A stretch of 64,000 nt of DNA, taken from contig NZ_MOBR01000014.1 in the NCBI RefSeq assembly GCF_003732705.1, positions 1-64,000 of the forward strand. The letters are read 5' to 3'. Below the pieces are notes generated by a model. That model made no database searches and was not told the DNA's origin. It worked only from the letters and a program-made list of their open reading frames with translations. Position 1 is the first letter of the stretch, and the number at the start of each line of letters is the position of its first letter. Shown piece by piece: positions 41,611 to 50,991 of this stretch. This stretch comes from Pseudomonas frederiksbergensis (lineage in GTDB: Bacteria > Pseudomonadota > Gammaproteobacteria > Pseudomonadales > Pseudomonadaceae). Position numbers and translations under genes: made by a program.

Positions 41611-43029
41611 TCAATTGATCCCCGCAACCTTGCCCACGCCACTGTCCCAGCCACCGCCCAACGCTTTATAGATCGCGACGATGCCCCGGTACTGATCGGT
41701 TTCACCCAAGGCCTGGGCATCTTCGGCGTTAAGGCGCTCGCGCTGTGCATCCAGCAGCACCAGGTAGTCCACAGTGCCTTCCTTGTACTGGATCGCCGCG
41801 AGGTCGGCGGCGGCACGGCTCGACTCACTCTGCTTGATCAACGACAACAAGCGTTGTTGGCGTTTGCCATAGTCGCTGAAGGCGTTTTCCGATTCTTCCA
41901 ACGCCAGCAACACTTGCTGCTCATAAGTCGCCAGGGCGCCTTCGGCATTGGCGTCGGCGCCACGGATGCGTGCTCGCACACTGCCGAGGTCAAATGCCGC
42001 CCAGGTAATGCTCGGGCCCAGGCTCCAGGCTCGGGCGGCGCTGGAACCGATCTGCGAACCACGGCCCGCCGTGAAACCGAGGAAACCGCTCAAACTCACT
42101 CTCGGGAACAGGTCGGCGGTGGCCACGCCGATATCCGCCGTGGCGGACGCCAGCCTGCGCTCGGCCGCGAGCACATCGGGACGCCGACGCAGCAGTTCGG
42201 CGGGATCACCGATCGGCAGCGCCTTGGCGATGGCCGGCAACTCGGCGGGACTCAACGACACGCTCAAGGTATTCGGGCGCTCGCCCAGTAGCGTGGCGAT
42301 ACGGTTTTTCTCCCGTACCTGCTCCGCTTGCAGTTGCGGCACCGTGGCCTCGACCGCCGCCAGCCGTGCGTCGGCCCGCACCACGTCGAGTTCATTGCCC
42401 ACGCCTGCATCCCGCAGGCTGACCGTCACGGCCCGGGAATCCTGCTGGTTTTTCAGGTTGGCCAGGGCGATTTTTTCCCGCAGTTGCGCGCCACGAAGTT
42501 GGCCATAGGCGTCCACCAGTTCAGCAATCATGGTCACGCGAAGCTGATACAAGTCCGCTGCGGCGGCGTCTTCCTGGGCATCGCTGGATTCTAGTTGGCG
42601 CTGGATCCGCCCAAACAAATCGACTTCCCAGGCCATGTCCAGGCCCAGGTCATAGCGTTCCTGATGGACCCGGCTTTCGGTCTGGCCCGGCACTTGCCCT
42701 TTGCCTTGTTGGCTGCTGACGCGGCTGGTGACCACCGGCAGATTGTCGTTGCTGACGTCATCGCGAATCGCCCGGGCCGCTTTCCAGCGGGCAAAGGCGA
42801 CGCGCAGATCGCGGTTGCCTTCCAGGGATTTGCTCACCAATTGGTTGAGCGTCGGGTCATCGAACTGCTGCCACCACACCGTTTCAAACCGCGATTGATC
42901 GTAGTGCCCGCCCTGGATCGACACCAGGGTGGCCGGCGCGGTGTCGGGGGTTTTGTAGTCGGGGCCCACGGTACAAGCGGCCAGTGCGGCGACCAGAAGG
43001 CTGGGTAAAAACAGCTTGAAAGCGTTCAT
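41611..43029 (-). CDS. oprN: outer-membrane efflux lipoprotein, OprN/OprM family
   Basis: This 472-residue protein has a lipoprotein signal (LVAALAACTVGPDYKTP, lipid Cys19) typical of the NodT/OprM group. Two homologous TolC-like halves follow, with repeats such as LYQLRVTMIAELVDAYGQLRGAQL and SLSGFLGFTAGRGSQIG, and the late QVLLALEESENAFSDYG. It forms the outer channel for the MexEF pump. Its start overlaps the pump stop (TGATG). The symbol rests on operon context and similarity to the MexEF-OprN order. Confidence 0.9.
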   Translation of the reverse strand: MNAFKLFLPSLLVAALAACTVGPDYKTPDTAPATLVSIQGGHYDQSRFETVWWQQFDDPTLNQLVSKSLEGNRDLRVAFARWKAARAIRDDVSNDNLPVVTSRVSSQQGKGQVPGQTESRVHQERYDLGLDMAWEVDLFGRIQRQLESSDAQEDAAAADLYQLRVTMIAELVDAYGQLRGAQLREKIALANLKNQQDSRAVTVSLRDAGVGNELDVVRADARLAAVEATVPQLQAEQVREKNRIATLLGERPNTLSVSLSPAELPAIAKALPIGDPAELLRRRPDVLAAERRLASATADIGVATADLFPRVSLSGFLGFTAGRGSQIGSSAARAWSLGPSITWAAFDLGSVRARIRGADANAEGALATYEQQVLLALEESENAFSDYGKRQQRLLSLIKQSESSRAAADLAAIQYKEGTVDYLVLLDAQRERLNAEDAQALGETDQYRGIVAIYKALGGGWDSGVGKVAGIN

Positions 43030-46000
43030 CAGTGGGCCTCCGAATTCAGCGAATGGGTTGGATTAATGCGAACCGCTTTGCGCGCGTTCTTGCGCTCGAT
43101 GGCGCGGCGAATCAACACGAAGAACACGGGCGTCAGCAGCAAGCCGAAGAAGGTCACACCGAGCATCCCGGAGAACACCGCCACCCCCATTGCCCGGCGC
43201 ATTTCCGAGCCGGCGCCGGTGGACGTCACCAACGGGATCACACCCATGATGAAGGCGAAGGACGTCATCAGGATCGGCCGCAACCGCATGCGACAGGCTT
43301 CCAGGACGGCATCCAGCGGCGACATGCCCTGCTCCTGTTTATCCTTGGCGAACTCGACGATCAGAATCGCGTTCTTGCAGGCCAGGCCCACCAGCACGAT
43401 CAGGCCGATCTGGGTAAAGATGTTGTTGTCGCCCTTGGAAATGATCACCCCGGCAATCGCCGACAGCAGGGTCATCGGCACGATCAGGATCACCGCCAAT
43501 GGCAGGCTCCAGCTCTCGTACAGCGCCGCGAGGACCAGGAACGCCAACAGCACGCAGAGCGGGAACACCAGCAGCGCCGTGTTACCGGACAGAATCTGTT
43601 GGTAGGTCAGGTCGGTCCATTCGTAGGTCATGCCGTTGGGCAGTTCTTCTTTCAGCAACTTTTCAATCGCTGCCTGGGCCTGGCCCGAGCTGTAGCCCGG
43701 CGCGGCGCTGCCGTTGATTTCTGCGGTGACGAAGCCGTTGTAGTGGGAGACGCGGTCAGGTCCGGAGGTCGGGCTGATCTTGACGAAGGTCGCCAGCGGG
43801 ATCATCTCGCCCTTGTTGTTGCGTACTTTCAACTGACCGATCTGCTCCGGCTCCTGGCGGAACTGTTGCTCGGCCTGCACGTTGACCTGATAAGTCCGGC
43901 CAAAACGGTTGAAGTCGTTGGCATACAGCGAGCCCAGGTACACCTGCAACGTGTCGAAGATGTCGTTGATGGCCACGCCGTGGATCTTGGCTTTTTCCCG
44001 GTCAATGGCGGCGTCAACCTGGGGCACGTTGACCGTGTAACTGGTGAACAGATTCGCCAGTTCCGGAACACTGCGGCTCTTGCCGATGATGTTCATGGTC
44101 TCTTTGTACAGCTCTTCGTAACCCAGGTTGCCCCGGTCTTCGATCTGCAAGCGGAAACCACCGATGGTGCCCAGGCCCTGGACAGGCGGCGGCGGGAACA
44201 CCGCGATGTAGGCGTCCTGGATGCCACCGAACTTGGCGTTCAACGAAGCGGAAATCGCGCCGGCGGACAGGCTCGGGTCTTTACGCTCATCGAACGGCCG
44301 CAAACCGATGAAGGCGATGCCGGCGTTCGGGCTGTTGGTGAAGCCGTTGATCGACAGGCCCGGAAACGCTACGGCGCTGTCGAAACCCGGCTCGTTCATG
44401 GCGATGGTGCTCATGCGCCGGATCACGTTTTCGGTGCGATCCAGGCTAGCGGCGTCCGGCAATTGGGCGAAGGTCACCAGGTACTTTTTATCCTGGGTCG
44501 GCACGAAACCGGTGGGCGTGGTGCTGAAGCCCATGTAGGTCATGGCGATCAGGCCGGCGTAGACCAGCAACGCCACGCTGCTGCCCCGAATGACCTTGGC
44601 CACGGCAATCACATAGCCATGGCTGGCCTTGTCGAAGAAACGGTTGAAAGGCTTGAACAACCAGCCACCGAGCAGGCGATCCAGCACTTTCGAAAAGCGG
44701 TCTTTCGGTGCGCCGTGGGCCTTGAGCAACACTGCGGCCAATGCCGGCGACAAGGTCAGGGAATTGAACGCCGAGATCACGGTGGAGATGGCGATGGTCA
44801 GGGCGAACTGCTTGTAGAACTGCCCGGTCAAGCCCGAGATAAACGCGGCGGGAACGAACACCGCACACAGCACCAGCGCCGTGGCGATGATCGGTCCGGT
44901 CACCTCGCCCATGGCTTTTTTGGTCGCCTCGACCGGTTCAAGTCCCGACTCAATATTGCGTTCGACGTTCTCCACCACCACGATCGCATCGTCGACCACG
45001 ATCCCGATGGCCAGCACCAGTCCGAACAGCGACAGCGCATTCAGCGAGAACCCGAACAGGTGCATCACGGCAAACGTACCGATCAGCGACACCGGCACTG
45101 CGACCAGCGGAATGATCGACGCGCGCCAGGTTTGCAGGAACAGGATCACCACCAGCACAACCAGGATCAGTGCTTCGAACAGCGTGTGCACCACGGCTTC
45201 AATCGAACTGCGCACGAAGATCGTCGGGTCATAGACGATTTCGTAGTCCATGCCTTCCGGGAAGTTTTTCTTCAGCTCCGCCATCTTCGCCCGCACCTGG
45301 TTGGAGATGTCGATGGCGTTGGAGCCCGGGCGCTGGAAGATCGGCATCGCCACCGCTTCCTCGTTATTGAGCAAGGCGCGTAAGGCGTATTGATTGGAAC
45401 CCAGCTCGATCCGGGCAATATCTTTCAGGCGGGTGATTTCGCCGTTCGGGCCGGCGCGGATGATGACGTTTTCGAACTCTTCCTCACTGACCAACCGCCC
45501 CTGGGAGTTGATCGACATCTGGAAGCTCGTGGCATTCGGTGCCGGCGGCGAGCCCAGTTGCCCGGCCGCGACCTGGCGATTCTGCTCGCGTACGGCGTTG
45601 ACCACATCGGTCGCCGTCAGATTGCGCGAAGCGGTCTTGTTCGGGTCGAGCCAGATACGCAGCGAGTAATCGCCGATACCGAACATCTTGACGTCACCGA
45701 TACCGTCCAGGCGCGAGAGCTCATCCTTGACGTTGAGGATCGCGTAGTTCGACAGATAGAGCATGTCGTAGCGCTTGTCCGGCGACACCAGGTGCACCAG
45801 CAACGTCAGCTCGGGAGACGCCTTGTCGACGGTGATGCCGATGCGCGTCACTTCCTCGGGCAGCTTGGGTTCGGTGCGGGTCACACGGTTCTGCACCTGG
45901 ACCTGAGCGTTGTCCAGATCAGTGCCCAGGGCGAAGGTCACGGTCAGGGTGAGTCGCCCGTCCGCCGTGGATTGCGAGGACATGTACAGCATGTTCTCGA

Positions 46001-46220
46001 CCCCGGTGATGGCTTGCTCCAACGGCGCGGCGACGGTTTCGCCAATGACTTTCGGGTTGGCGCCGGGGTAGTTGGCGTGAACCACGACGGTCGGTGGCAC
46101 CACTTCCGGGTATTCGCTGATCGGCAACTGGAACAGCGAGATGGCGCCGGCAATCAGGATCAGCAGCGACAGCACCGCGGCGAAGATCGGCCGCGTGATA
46201 AAGAACTGGGAAAACTTCAT
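43029..46220 (-). CDS. mexF: RND multidrug efflux pump MexF
   Basis: This 1063-residue inner-membrane pump has 12 helices and two large periplasmic loops. The opening MKFSQFFITRPIFAAVLSLL and the long conserved runs (ISEYPEVVPPTVVVHANYPG, FQRPGSNAIDISNQVRAKM) match P. aeruginosa MexF from memory. The proton-relay Asp pair is in GIVVDDAIVVVENV (helix 4). MexF exports chloramphenicol, fluoroquinolones, trimethoprim and some quorum-sensing precursors in P. aeruginosa. It lies 11 bp from mexE and overlaps oprN, so the three form one operon. Confidence 0.95.
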   Translation of the reverse strand: MKFSQFFITRPIFAAVLSLLILIAGAISLFQLPISEYPEVVPPTVVVHANYPGANPKVIGETVAAPLEQAITGVENMLYMSSQSTADGRLTLTVTFALGTDLDNAQVQVQNRVTRTEPKLPEEVTRIGITVDKASPELTLLVHLVSPDKRYDMLYLSNYAILNVKDELSRLDGIGDVKMFGIGDYSLRIWLDPNKTASRNLTATDVVNAVREQNRQVAAGQLGSPPAPNATSFQMSINSQGRLVSEEEFENVIIRAGPNGEITRLKDIARIELGSNQYALRALLNNEEAVAMPIFQRPGSNAIDISNQVRAKMAELKKNFPEGMDYEIVYDPTIFVRSSIEAVVHTLFEALILVVLVVILFLQTWRASIIPLVAVPVSLIGTFAVMHLFGFSLNALSLFGLVLAIGIVVDDAIVVVENVERNIESGLEPVEATKKAMGEVTGPIIATALVLCAVFVPAAFISGLTGQFYKQFALTIAISTVISAFNSLTLSPALAAVLLKAHGAPKDRFSKVLDRLLGGWLFKPFNRFFDKASHGYVIAVAKVIRGSSVALLVYAGLIAMTYMGFSTTPTGFVPTQDKKYLVTFAQLPDAASLDRTENVIRRMSTIAMNEPGFDSAVAFPGLSINGFTNSPNAGIAFIGLRPFDERKDPSLSAGAISASLNAKFGGIQDAYIAVFPPPPVQGLGTIGGFRLQIEDRGNLGYEELYKETMNIIGKSRSVPELANLFTSYTVNVPQVDAAIDREKAKIHGVAINDIFDTLQVYLGSLYANDFNRFGRTYQVNVQAEQQFRQEPEQIGQLKVRNNKGEMIPLATFVKISPTSGPDRVSHYNGFVTAEINGSAAPGYSSGQAQAAIEKLLKEELPNGMTYEWTDLTYQQILSGNTALLVFPLCVLLAFLVLAALYESWSLPLAVILIVPMTLLSAIAGVIISKGDNNIFTQIGLIVLVGLACKNAILIVEFAKDKQEQGMSPLDAVLEACRMRLRPILMTSFAFIMGVIPLVTSTGAGSEMRRAMGVAVFSGMLGVTFFGLLLTPVFFVLIRRAIERKNARKAVRINPTHSLNSEAH

Positions 46221-46231
46221 GTCGAGGCTCC

Positions 46232-47476
46232 TTATCCGCGGGGTGCGGCGGCAGATTCCGCTTTCACCAGGGCAGGTGACTTGGCGGAATCCGGCTGATT
46301 GGCGGCTTCGATGGCCTGACGTTTTTGCGCCAGGACCGCTACGACTTCAGGACTGGCCATGGGCGCGTCCTCAGGACTGATCACCGCGCCAGGACGCACG
46401 CGCTGCAAGCCGTTGATGACGATGCGATCTTCTTTTTGCAGACCGCTGCGCACGATGCGCAAGCCCTCAAGCTTCGGCCCCAGATCGACGCTGCGGTAAA
46501 CCGCTTTGTTGTCCTGATCGACCACCAGCACGAATTTTTTGCCGAGGTCGGTACCCACCGCTTCGTCCTTGATCAGCAGGCCGGGGTAAGCGGCGCTGCC
46601 CACCAGTTTCAGGCGCGCATAGAGGCCGGGGGTGTACTGGCCGTCGGCGTTGTCGAACACCGCGCGACCACGGATGGTGCCGGTTTTCGGGTTGACCTGG
46701 TTGTCGACAAAGTTCATCTGACCGAGGTGACTGTTGCCCTCCTCGTTCGACAGGCCCATGTACACCGGCGTGGCTTGGCCGCGCTGGCCCTGACGGGACA
46801 GCAGGCTGTATTTGAGGAACATGCGCTCGTCGGCATCGAAATAGGCGTAGACCTTGTCGGTGGAGACCACGCTGGTCAGCGGCGTGGTGTCGGCGGTGAC
46901 GATGTTGCCGGCGGTGATTTCTGCCCGACTGACCCGGCCGCTGATCGGCGCGGTAACGCGGGTGAAACTGAGGTTCAGGCGCGCCAGGTCCAATTGCGCC
47001 TGAATGGCATCGACCCCGGCCCGAGCTTCCTGGGCGGTGGTGGTGCGGGTGTCGGCCAGTTCGGCGGAGATTGCATTACTGCTCAACAAGCGCTGGCCGC
47101 GCTGCGCTTCGTTGCCGGTGCGGATCAGGGTGGCGCGCGCCTGTTGCAGCTGCGCTTCGATGCGGTGCACTTCGTGTTCGAACGGACGTGGATCGATCTG
47201 GAACAGCAAATCGCCCTTCTTCACCAACGCGCCGTCGGCAAAGGCTACGCGGTCAATCTGCCCGGTTACCCGTGGGCGGACCTCGACGGTTTCCGGTGCT
47301 TCCAGGCGTGCGGTGACTTCGTCCCATTCCGTAATGGGCTGCTCCAGCACCTTGGCCACGGTGACGTGCGGCGCACCGATTGCCTGGGCGGCATTGGGTG
47401 TGCGTTCACACGCGGTGAGCACTACCAGCGCCAGCGCAGCAAGGGGATAACGCAAAGGTTTGAGTGACTGTTCCAT
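46232..47476 (-). CDS. mexE: periplasmic adaptor protein MexE
   Basis: This 414-residue membrane-fusion lipoprotein has the signal LAALALVVLTACERTPNA (lipid Cys). The biotinyl-lipoyl halves are EVRPRVTGQIDRVAFADGALV and FTRVTAPISGRVSRAEITAG, with a helical hairpin between (IEAQLQQARATLIRTGNEAQ). It links MexF to the outer channel. It is the first gene of mexEF-oprN. Upstream, where P. aeruginosa has full mexT, only a shortened LysR gene remains, with a 19-bp palindrome in between. Confidence 0.95.
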   Translation of the reverse strand: MEQSLKPLRYPLAALALVVLTACERTPNAAQAIGAPHVTVAKVLEQPITEWDEVTARLEAPETVEVRPRVTGQIDRVAFADGALVKKGDLLFQIDPRPFEHEVHRIEAQLQQARATLIRTGNEAQRGQRLLSSNAISAELADTRTTTAQEARAGVDAIQAQLDLARLNLSFTRVTAPISGRVSRAEITAGNIVTADTTPLTSVVSTDKVYAYFDADERMFLKYSLLSRQGQRGQATPVYMGLSNEEGNSHLGQMNFVDNQVNPKTGTIRGRAVFDNADGQYTPGLYARLKLVGSAAYPGLLIKDEAVGTDLGKKFVLVVDQDNKAVYRSVDLGPKLEGLRIVRSGLQKEDRIVINGLQRVRPGAVISPEDAPMASPEVVAVLAQKRQAIEAANQPDSAKSPALVKAESAAAPRG

Positions 47477-47561
47477 AGGTAGTGTCCGCCAGACGGTTTA
47501 GGAATTTTCCGGATTCTGGGCGTCGCGCGAGGTGGCGACGAATCGAATGGAATGAAGTTGG

Positions 47562-47580
47562 CTATCATCTTTAATGATAG
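47562..47580. promoter_or_regulatory. perfect inverted repeat upstream of mexE
   Basis: CTATCAT-CTTTA-ATGATAG has identical 7-bp arms and a 5-bp spacer. It lies about 86 bp from the mexE ATG, in the spacer left by the mexT remnant. It has the size and AT-rich centre of a LysR or MarR/TetR dimer site and is a natural candidate operator of the pump operon. Confidence 0.6.
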
Positions 47581-47618
47581 GCGTCATGTTTAAAGCCAAA
47601 AAAAGGGATCGATCCCGC

Positions 47619-47972
47619 TTAAGCCTTGCTTTCCGTGAGCACAACACACACGCAATCCAGCGCCGGCCCCAGCGTTTGCGCCGCATTCAGCGCCCGCTCG
47701 GTGGGCACCATCCTGCGACCGATGCGCTCGAACAACGGGTCATTGAACAGCTTGCGCAACCGCACCAGCGCCGCGCTGACCGCCGGCTGACCCAGGGATA
47801 ATTGCTTGGCGGCACGGGTGAGATTGCGTTCCTGGATGAGCGCCTCGAACACCACCAACAGGTTCAGATCGATACTGCGCAGATCATTACGATTCATGAG
47901 TCCGGTCCACGTAGAGATTTTCGACTTGAGCCACAGGCTCGGGATCCGCCAGACTTGCGCCAATACAGGCAA
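47619..47972 (-). pseudogene. mexT: mexT-like LysR gene reduced to its DNA-binding domain
   Basis: The frame encodes MPVLAQVWRIP, then MNRNDLRSIDLNLLVVFEAL, ERNLTRAAKQLSLGQPAVSAAL and LFNDPLFERIGRRMVPTERA, ending LDCVCVVLTESKA and TAA. This matches the N-terminus of MexT, including the extension before MNRNDL (from memory). About 300 residues are expected; only 92 remain counted from MNRNDL, or 117 with the extension. The effector domain is missing and only 142 bp separate its stop from mexE. It sits where mexT belongs, in the same direction as mexEF-oprN. Whether the short protein is made is unknown. Confidence 0.75.
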
Positions 47973-48069
47973 AGCCGTTGCAGCGACTTTATATGACAGT
48001 CATAATCAATACCAGCCTCTCAGCGAAGCTTTTCCCAAGCGCCGCCGAACTGGCTACAGGAGCAGTCTC

Positions 48070-48696
48070 ATGAAAGTCACGAAAGACCAGGCCGCCGCGA
48101 ACAAAGAGTCGATCCTCAAGGCTGCATCCCGGCTGTACCGGGAAAAAGGTATCGGCGGCATCGGCATCGGTGAACTGTCGCGCTCGGTGGGCCTGACCCA
48201 TGGCGGCTTCTACGGACAGTTCCCGGGCGGCAAGGAACAACTGGCTTCAGAGGCCGTGAGCCGGACGTTCGAGTCCAATATCCAGGACTGGCGCGACGCC
48301 AAATCCATTCCCGAATTGATCAAGGGTTACCTGACGCAAGCCCACCTGGACAATTGGACCGAGGGCTGCCCGATCCCCGCATTGGCCGCTGATGTGGCCC
48401 GCACCGGGGGCACCGTCAGCCATTCCTTCACCCAGGGTGTTGAGCGTTTGATCGAAACGTTGATGGCGCTGGTCGAGGGCGAAACCCATGACGCGAAGCA
48501 CCAGGAATCATTGCGCATCCTGTCATCCATAACGGGCGCAATACTGATTGCCAGGGCGTTGGACAAACCCGAGTTGTCCGAGCAGTTCCTGCAATCGGTC
48601 ATCAATACCTGGCCTGCTGCTCCCGAAAATGAAGAAGCGGAGCACGAACACGACGCGGAGGAACCCGTCCAATCCCGGTGCCAGGATCGCCCATAA
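48070..48696 (+). CDS. TetR-family transcriptional regulator
   Basis: This 208-residue regulator starts at MKVTKDQAAANKESILKAA (48070) with AGGAG nine bases before; longer frames run back through the mexT remnant. The helix-turn-helix is GIGGIGIGELSRSVGLTHGGFYGQFPGGKEQL. The remainder is helical, with a conserved Cys-Pro (EGCPIPALAADVAR). It is followed by the TSUP transporter at 22 bp and probably represses that gene, itself, or the divergent mexEF-oprN. Confidence 0.9.
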   Translation: MKVTKDQAAANKESILKAASRLYREKGIGGIGIGELSRSVGLTHGGFYGQFPGGKEQLASEAVSRTFESNIQDWRDAKSIPELIKGYLTQAHLDNWTEGCPIPALAADVARTGGTVSHSFTQGVERLIETLMALVEGETHDAKHQESLRILSSITGAILIARALDKPELSEQFLQSVINTWPAAPENEEAEHEHDAEEPVQSRCQDRP

Positions 48697-48718
48697 CCTC
48701 CCTCCCCAGGAGCCCTCT

Positions 48719-49477
48719 TTGGAACTGACGATCACTACCCTTCTGGTCACCTTCGCCGGCGTCTTTCTGATCTGCTTCATGAAAGGCGCGTTCGGCGGCG
48801 GCTTTGCGATTATCGGCATCCCGCTGCTGTCGCTGGTGATGGACCCGATCACCGCCGGAGGCCTGCTCGCGCCGTTGTTCATCGCCATGGACCTGTTCAG
48901 CCTGCGCTACTGGAAGCCGTCCACCTGGTCCAAACCGGATTTGAAGCTGCTGGTGCCTGGGCTGGTCGCCGGGATTGGCGTCGGCTATCTGCTGTTTCGG
49001 GTGATGGACCACCGGGCGATTGCCATCGTGATGGCGGCGATCACGCTGACGTTCGTCGGCCTTTGGTTCAAGGCCGGTGGCGAAGTCCGGGTACAGCCGC
49101 GTTCCTCGCCCAAGGCCGTGGCCGCCGGCATCACCTCGGGCATCACCACCATGGTTGCGCATTCGGGTGGGCCACCGCTGGCGATCTACCTGCTGCCGCT
49201 GGGCCTGAGCAAACAGATGTATGCCGGCACCACCAGTATGTTTTTTACCGTGGGCAATCTGCTCAAGGCCGGACCCTGGCTGCTGCTGGCCCCACCCACC
49301 GGCAACGTCCTGATCTTGACCGCCGTCTGCCTGCTCGCCATTCCTTGCGGCGTCTGGCTCGGTTGGCGGCTGCACGCGCGGCTGGACCAGCGCCAGATGT
49401 ACCGCGCTTGCTACGGCTTGCTGGTGGTGACGGCGGTGAAGCTGCTGTGGGACGGCGTCAGTGGCTATATGACCTGA
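48719..49477 (+). CDS. TSUP-family (TauE/SafE) anion exporter
   Basis: This 252-residue inner-membrane protein starts at TTG 48719 behind an ideal AGGAG eight bases upstream; translation gives LELTITTLLVTFAGVFLIC. About eight helices are seen in two halves with the family motif FMKGAFGGGFAIIGIPLLSLV and SGITTMVAHSGGPPLAIYLLP. TSUP proteins export sulfite or organosulfonates such as sulfoacetate. It shares the transcript with the TetR gene just upstream. The substrate is not visible. Confidence 0.88.
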   Translation: MELTITTLLVTFAGVFLICFMKGAFGGGFAIIGIPLLSLVMDPITAGGLLAPLFIAMDLFSLRYWKPSTWSKPDLKLLVPGLVAGIGVGYLLFRVMDHRAIAIVMAAITLTFVGLWFKAGGEVRVQPRSSPKAVAAGITSGITTMVAHSGGPPLAIYLLPLGLSKQMYAGTTSMFFTVGNLLKAGPWLLLAPPTGNVLILTAVCLLAIPCGVWLGWRLHARLDQRQMYRACYGLLVVTAVKLLWDGVSGYMT

Positions 49478-49488
49478 GCGCCCAAGGA

Positions 49489-49923
49489 TCAGCGACGACG
49501 TGCGTCGAGGCTGAAACGACCGGCGCCAAACGCCACGACTTGCAACAAGCCACCGGCCATCGCGATGTTTTTGAAGAAGTGGATGAACTGGTTCTGATCC
49601 GCCAGCGCGCTGTGGAAAGCCAGCGCCGTCACTACGCTAAACACCGCCAGGACCGCCGCGACAGTGCGGGCGCGGTAACCAGCAATCAGCGCCAGGCCAC
49701 CACCGATTTCAACAATGATCGCCAAGGCCAACGCCAGTTGCGGCAGCGGCAGGCCTACGGAGCTGATGTAGCCGATCATCATCGCTGGCGCAGCGAGTTT
49801 CGACACGCCTGAAAGGATGAAAATCGCGCTGAGCAGGACCCGGCCAATCAACGCCGCCGAAGCCTGGGTGACGTCGGAGCGACTCTGTTCAGAGGCGGTG
49901 GAATGAGCGATGTTTGCAGTCAT
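49489..49923 (-). CDS. DoxX-family membrane protein
   Basis: This 144-residue protein has four membrane helices: LIGRVLLSAIFILSGVSKL, LPLPQLALALAIIVEIGGGLAL, RTVAAVLAVFSVVTALAFHSAL and the final AMAGGLLQVVAFGAG. The block FILSGVSKLAAPAMMIGYIS is the DoxX hallmark. The family is often tied to redox or quinone-linked processes, and individual roles are unclear. It is divergent from an AraC gene across 144 bp and so may be controlled by it. Confidence 0.88.
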   Translation of the reverse strand: MTANIAHSTASEQSRSDVTQASAALIGRVLLSAIFILSGVSKLAAPAMMIGYISSVGLPLPQLALALAIIVEIGGGLALIAGYRARTVAAVLAVFSVVTALAFHSALADQNQFIHFFKNIAMAGGLLQVVAFGAGRFSLDARRR

Positions 49924-50067
49924 GATGTATTTCCTTCAATAAGGTGCGATTCGACATGAATCGCCCGAGTGAGGAAATGATGCGTGCGGCCTGCTCATCT
50001 GAATAGCCGACAAATTTCGACGATTAGGCTCGATAAAATAGACAAGCCATCACCAAGGACTTCAACC

Positions 50068-50970
50068 ATGCACACCGCCGAGCGAACCTCTGCCACGGGC
50101 CTGGAAGCGCACATTCGCGGCGAACGCCTGGCCGCTTCGGACGACGTGGCCGCCAATGATGTATTGGCGCAAATCTTCATTCGAGAGCGCATCGAGCAAA
50201 GCGTGATCGTGCCCGCCGTGGCGGAACCGTTGATTGTCTGGGTGCTGTCCGGTCAGGCAACCATCGAAGAGCGGGAGGCCGGCGAAGAGTGGGTGGCGAG
50301 TGAGGTCACCCAGGACGATTTCTTCCTGACCACCACCGCCGTGCCCTATGAAATGCGCTGGCGGGTGAGCAGCCCGGAGCCGTTTGTGGTGATGCACATC
50401 TACCTCGGGCTGCAACTGCTGGAGCGGGCGATTCAGGAAAACCACCAGCAAGTGACCGGTTCCATTCGTTTGCGCGAAGTCTCCGGCGGGCGTGACGAGG
50501 GGTTGTCGCAGCTGCTGGAACAGTTCCGGATCGAGCTGGCCCACCGAGGCGAAACCAGCACCCTGTGGATGCAAGGCATCGCCCAGTGCATCGCCGTGCA
50601 CCTGGCACGCAACTATCTGGATGTGGACGCGCAAAACATCGTGCCGCGCAATGCGTTGCCGGCGTACAAGCTCAAGCGTGTGGTGAATGCGATGGAGGCG
50701 TCGCTGGCCGAGGCGTTTCACCTGGGCGATCTGGCCCAGGAAGCCGGCATGAGCGAGTACCACTTCAGTCGCTTGTTCAAACGAGCAACGGGGCATTCGC
50801 CCTCGCAATATTTCATCAAATTGCGAATGACCAAGGCCAAGCAACTGCTGGTTGAAACCGGCATGAGCATCATCGATATCGGCCTCGACGTCGGCTACAG
50901 CAGCGCCAGCCATTTCTCCCAAGTGTTCAAGCGTGAAGTGGGTGTGCCGCCCAGTCACTACCGGCAATGA
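50068..50970 (+). CDS. AraC-family regulator (cupin-type N-terminus)
   Basis: This 300-residue regulator starts at MHTAERTSATGLEAHIRGERL (50068). The N-terminal half is a cupin-like sensor (LIVWVLSGQATIEEREAGEEW). Two helix-turn-helix motifs close the protein: FHLGDLAQEAGMSEYHFSRLFKRATG and MSIIDIGLDVGYSSASHFSQVFKREVG. It lies divergent from doxX and convergent with the SDR gene and may regulate either. The ligand is unknown. Confidence 0.9.
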   Translation: MHTAERTSATGLEAHIRGERLAASDDVAANDVLAQIFIRERIEQSVIVPAVAEPLIVWVLSGQATIEEREAGEEWVASEVTQDDFFLTTTAVPYEMRWRVSSPEPFVVMHIYLGLQLLERAIQENHQQVTGSIRLREVSGGRDEGLSQLLEQFRIELAHRGETSTLWMQGIAQCIAVHLARNYLDVDAQNIVPRNALPAYKLKRVVNAMEASLAEAFHLGDLAQEAGMSEYHFSRLFKRATGHSPSQYFIKLRMTKAKQLLVETGMSIIDIGLDVGYSSASHFSQVFKREVGVPPSHYRQ

Positions 50971-50991
50971 GACCAGCGGCACAAGTGAGGC

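Noticed and set aside
43032..45383. 783-codon plus-strand frame across mexF
   Set aside because: Antisense shadow of a clear RND pump; its composition is His/Gln/Arg-rich and not protein-like.
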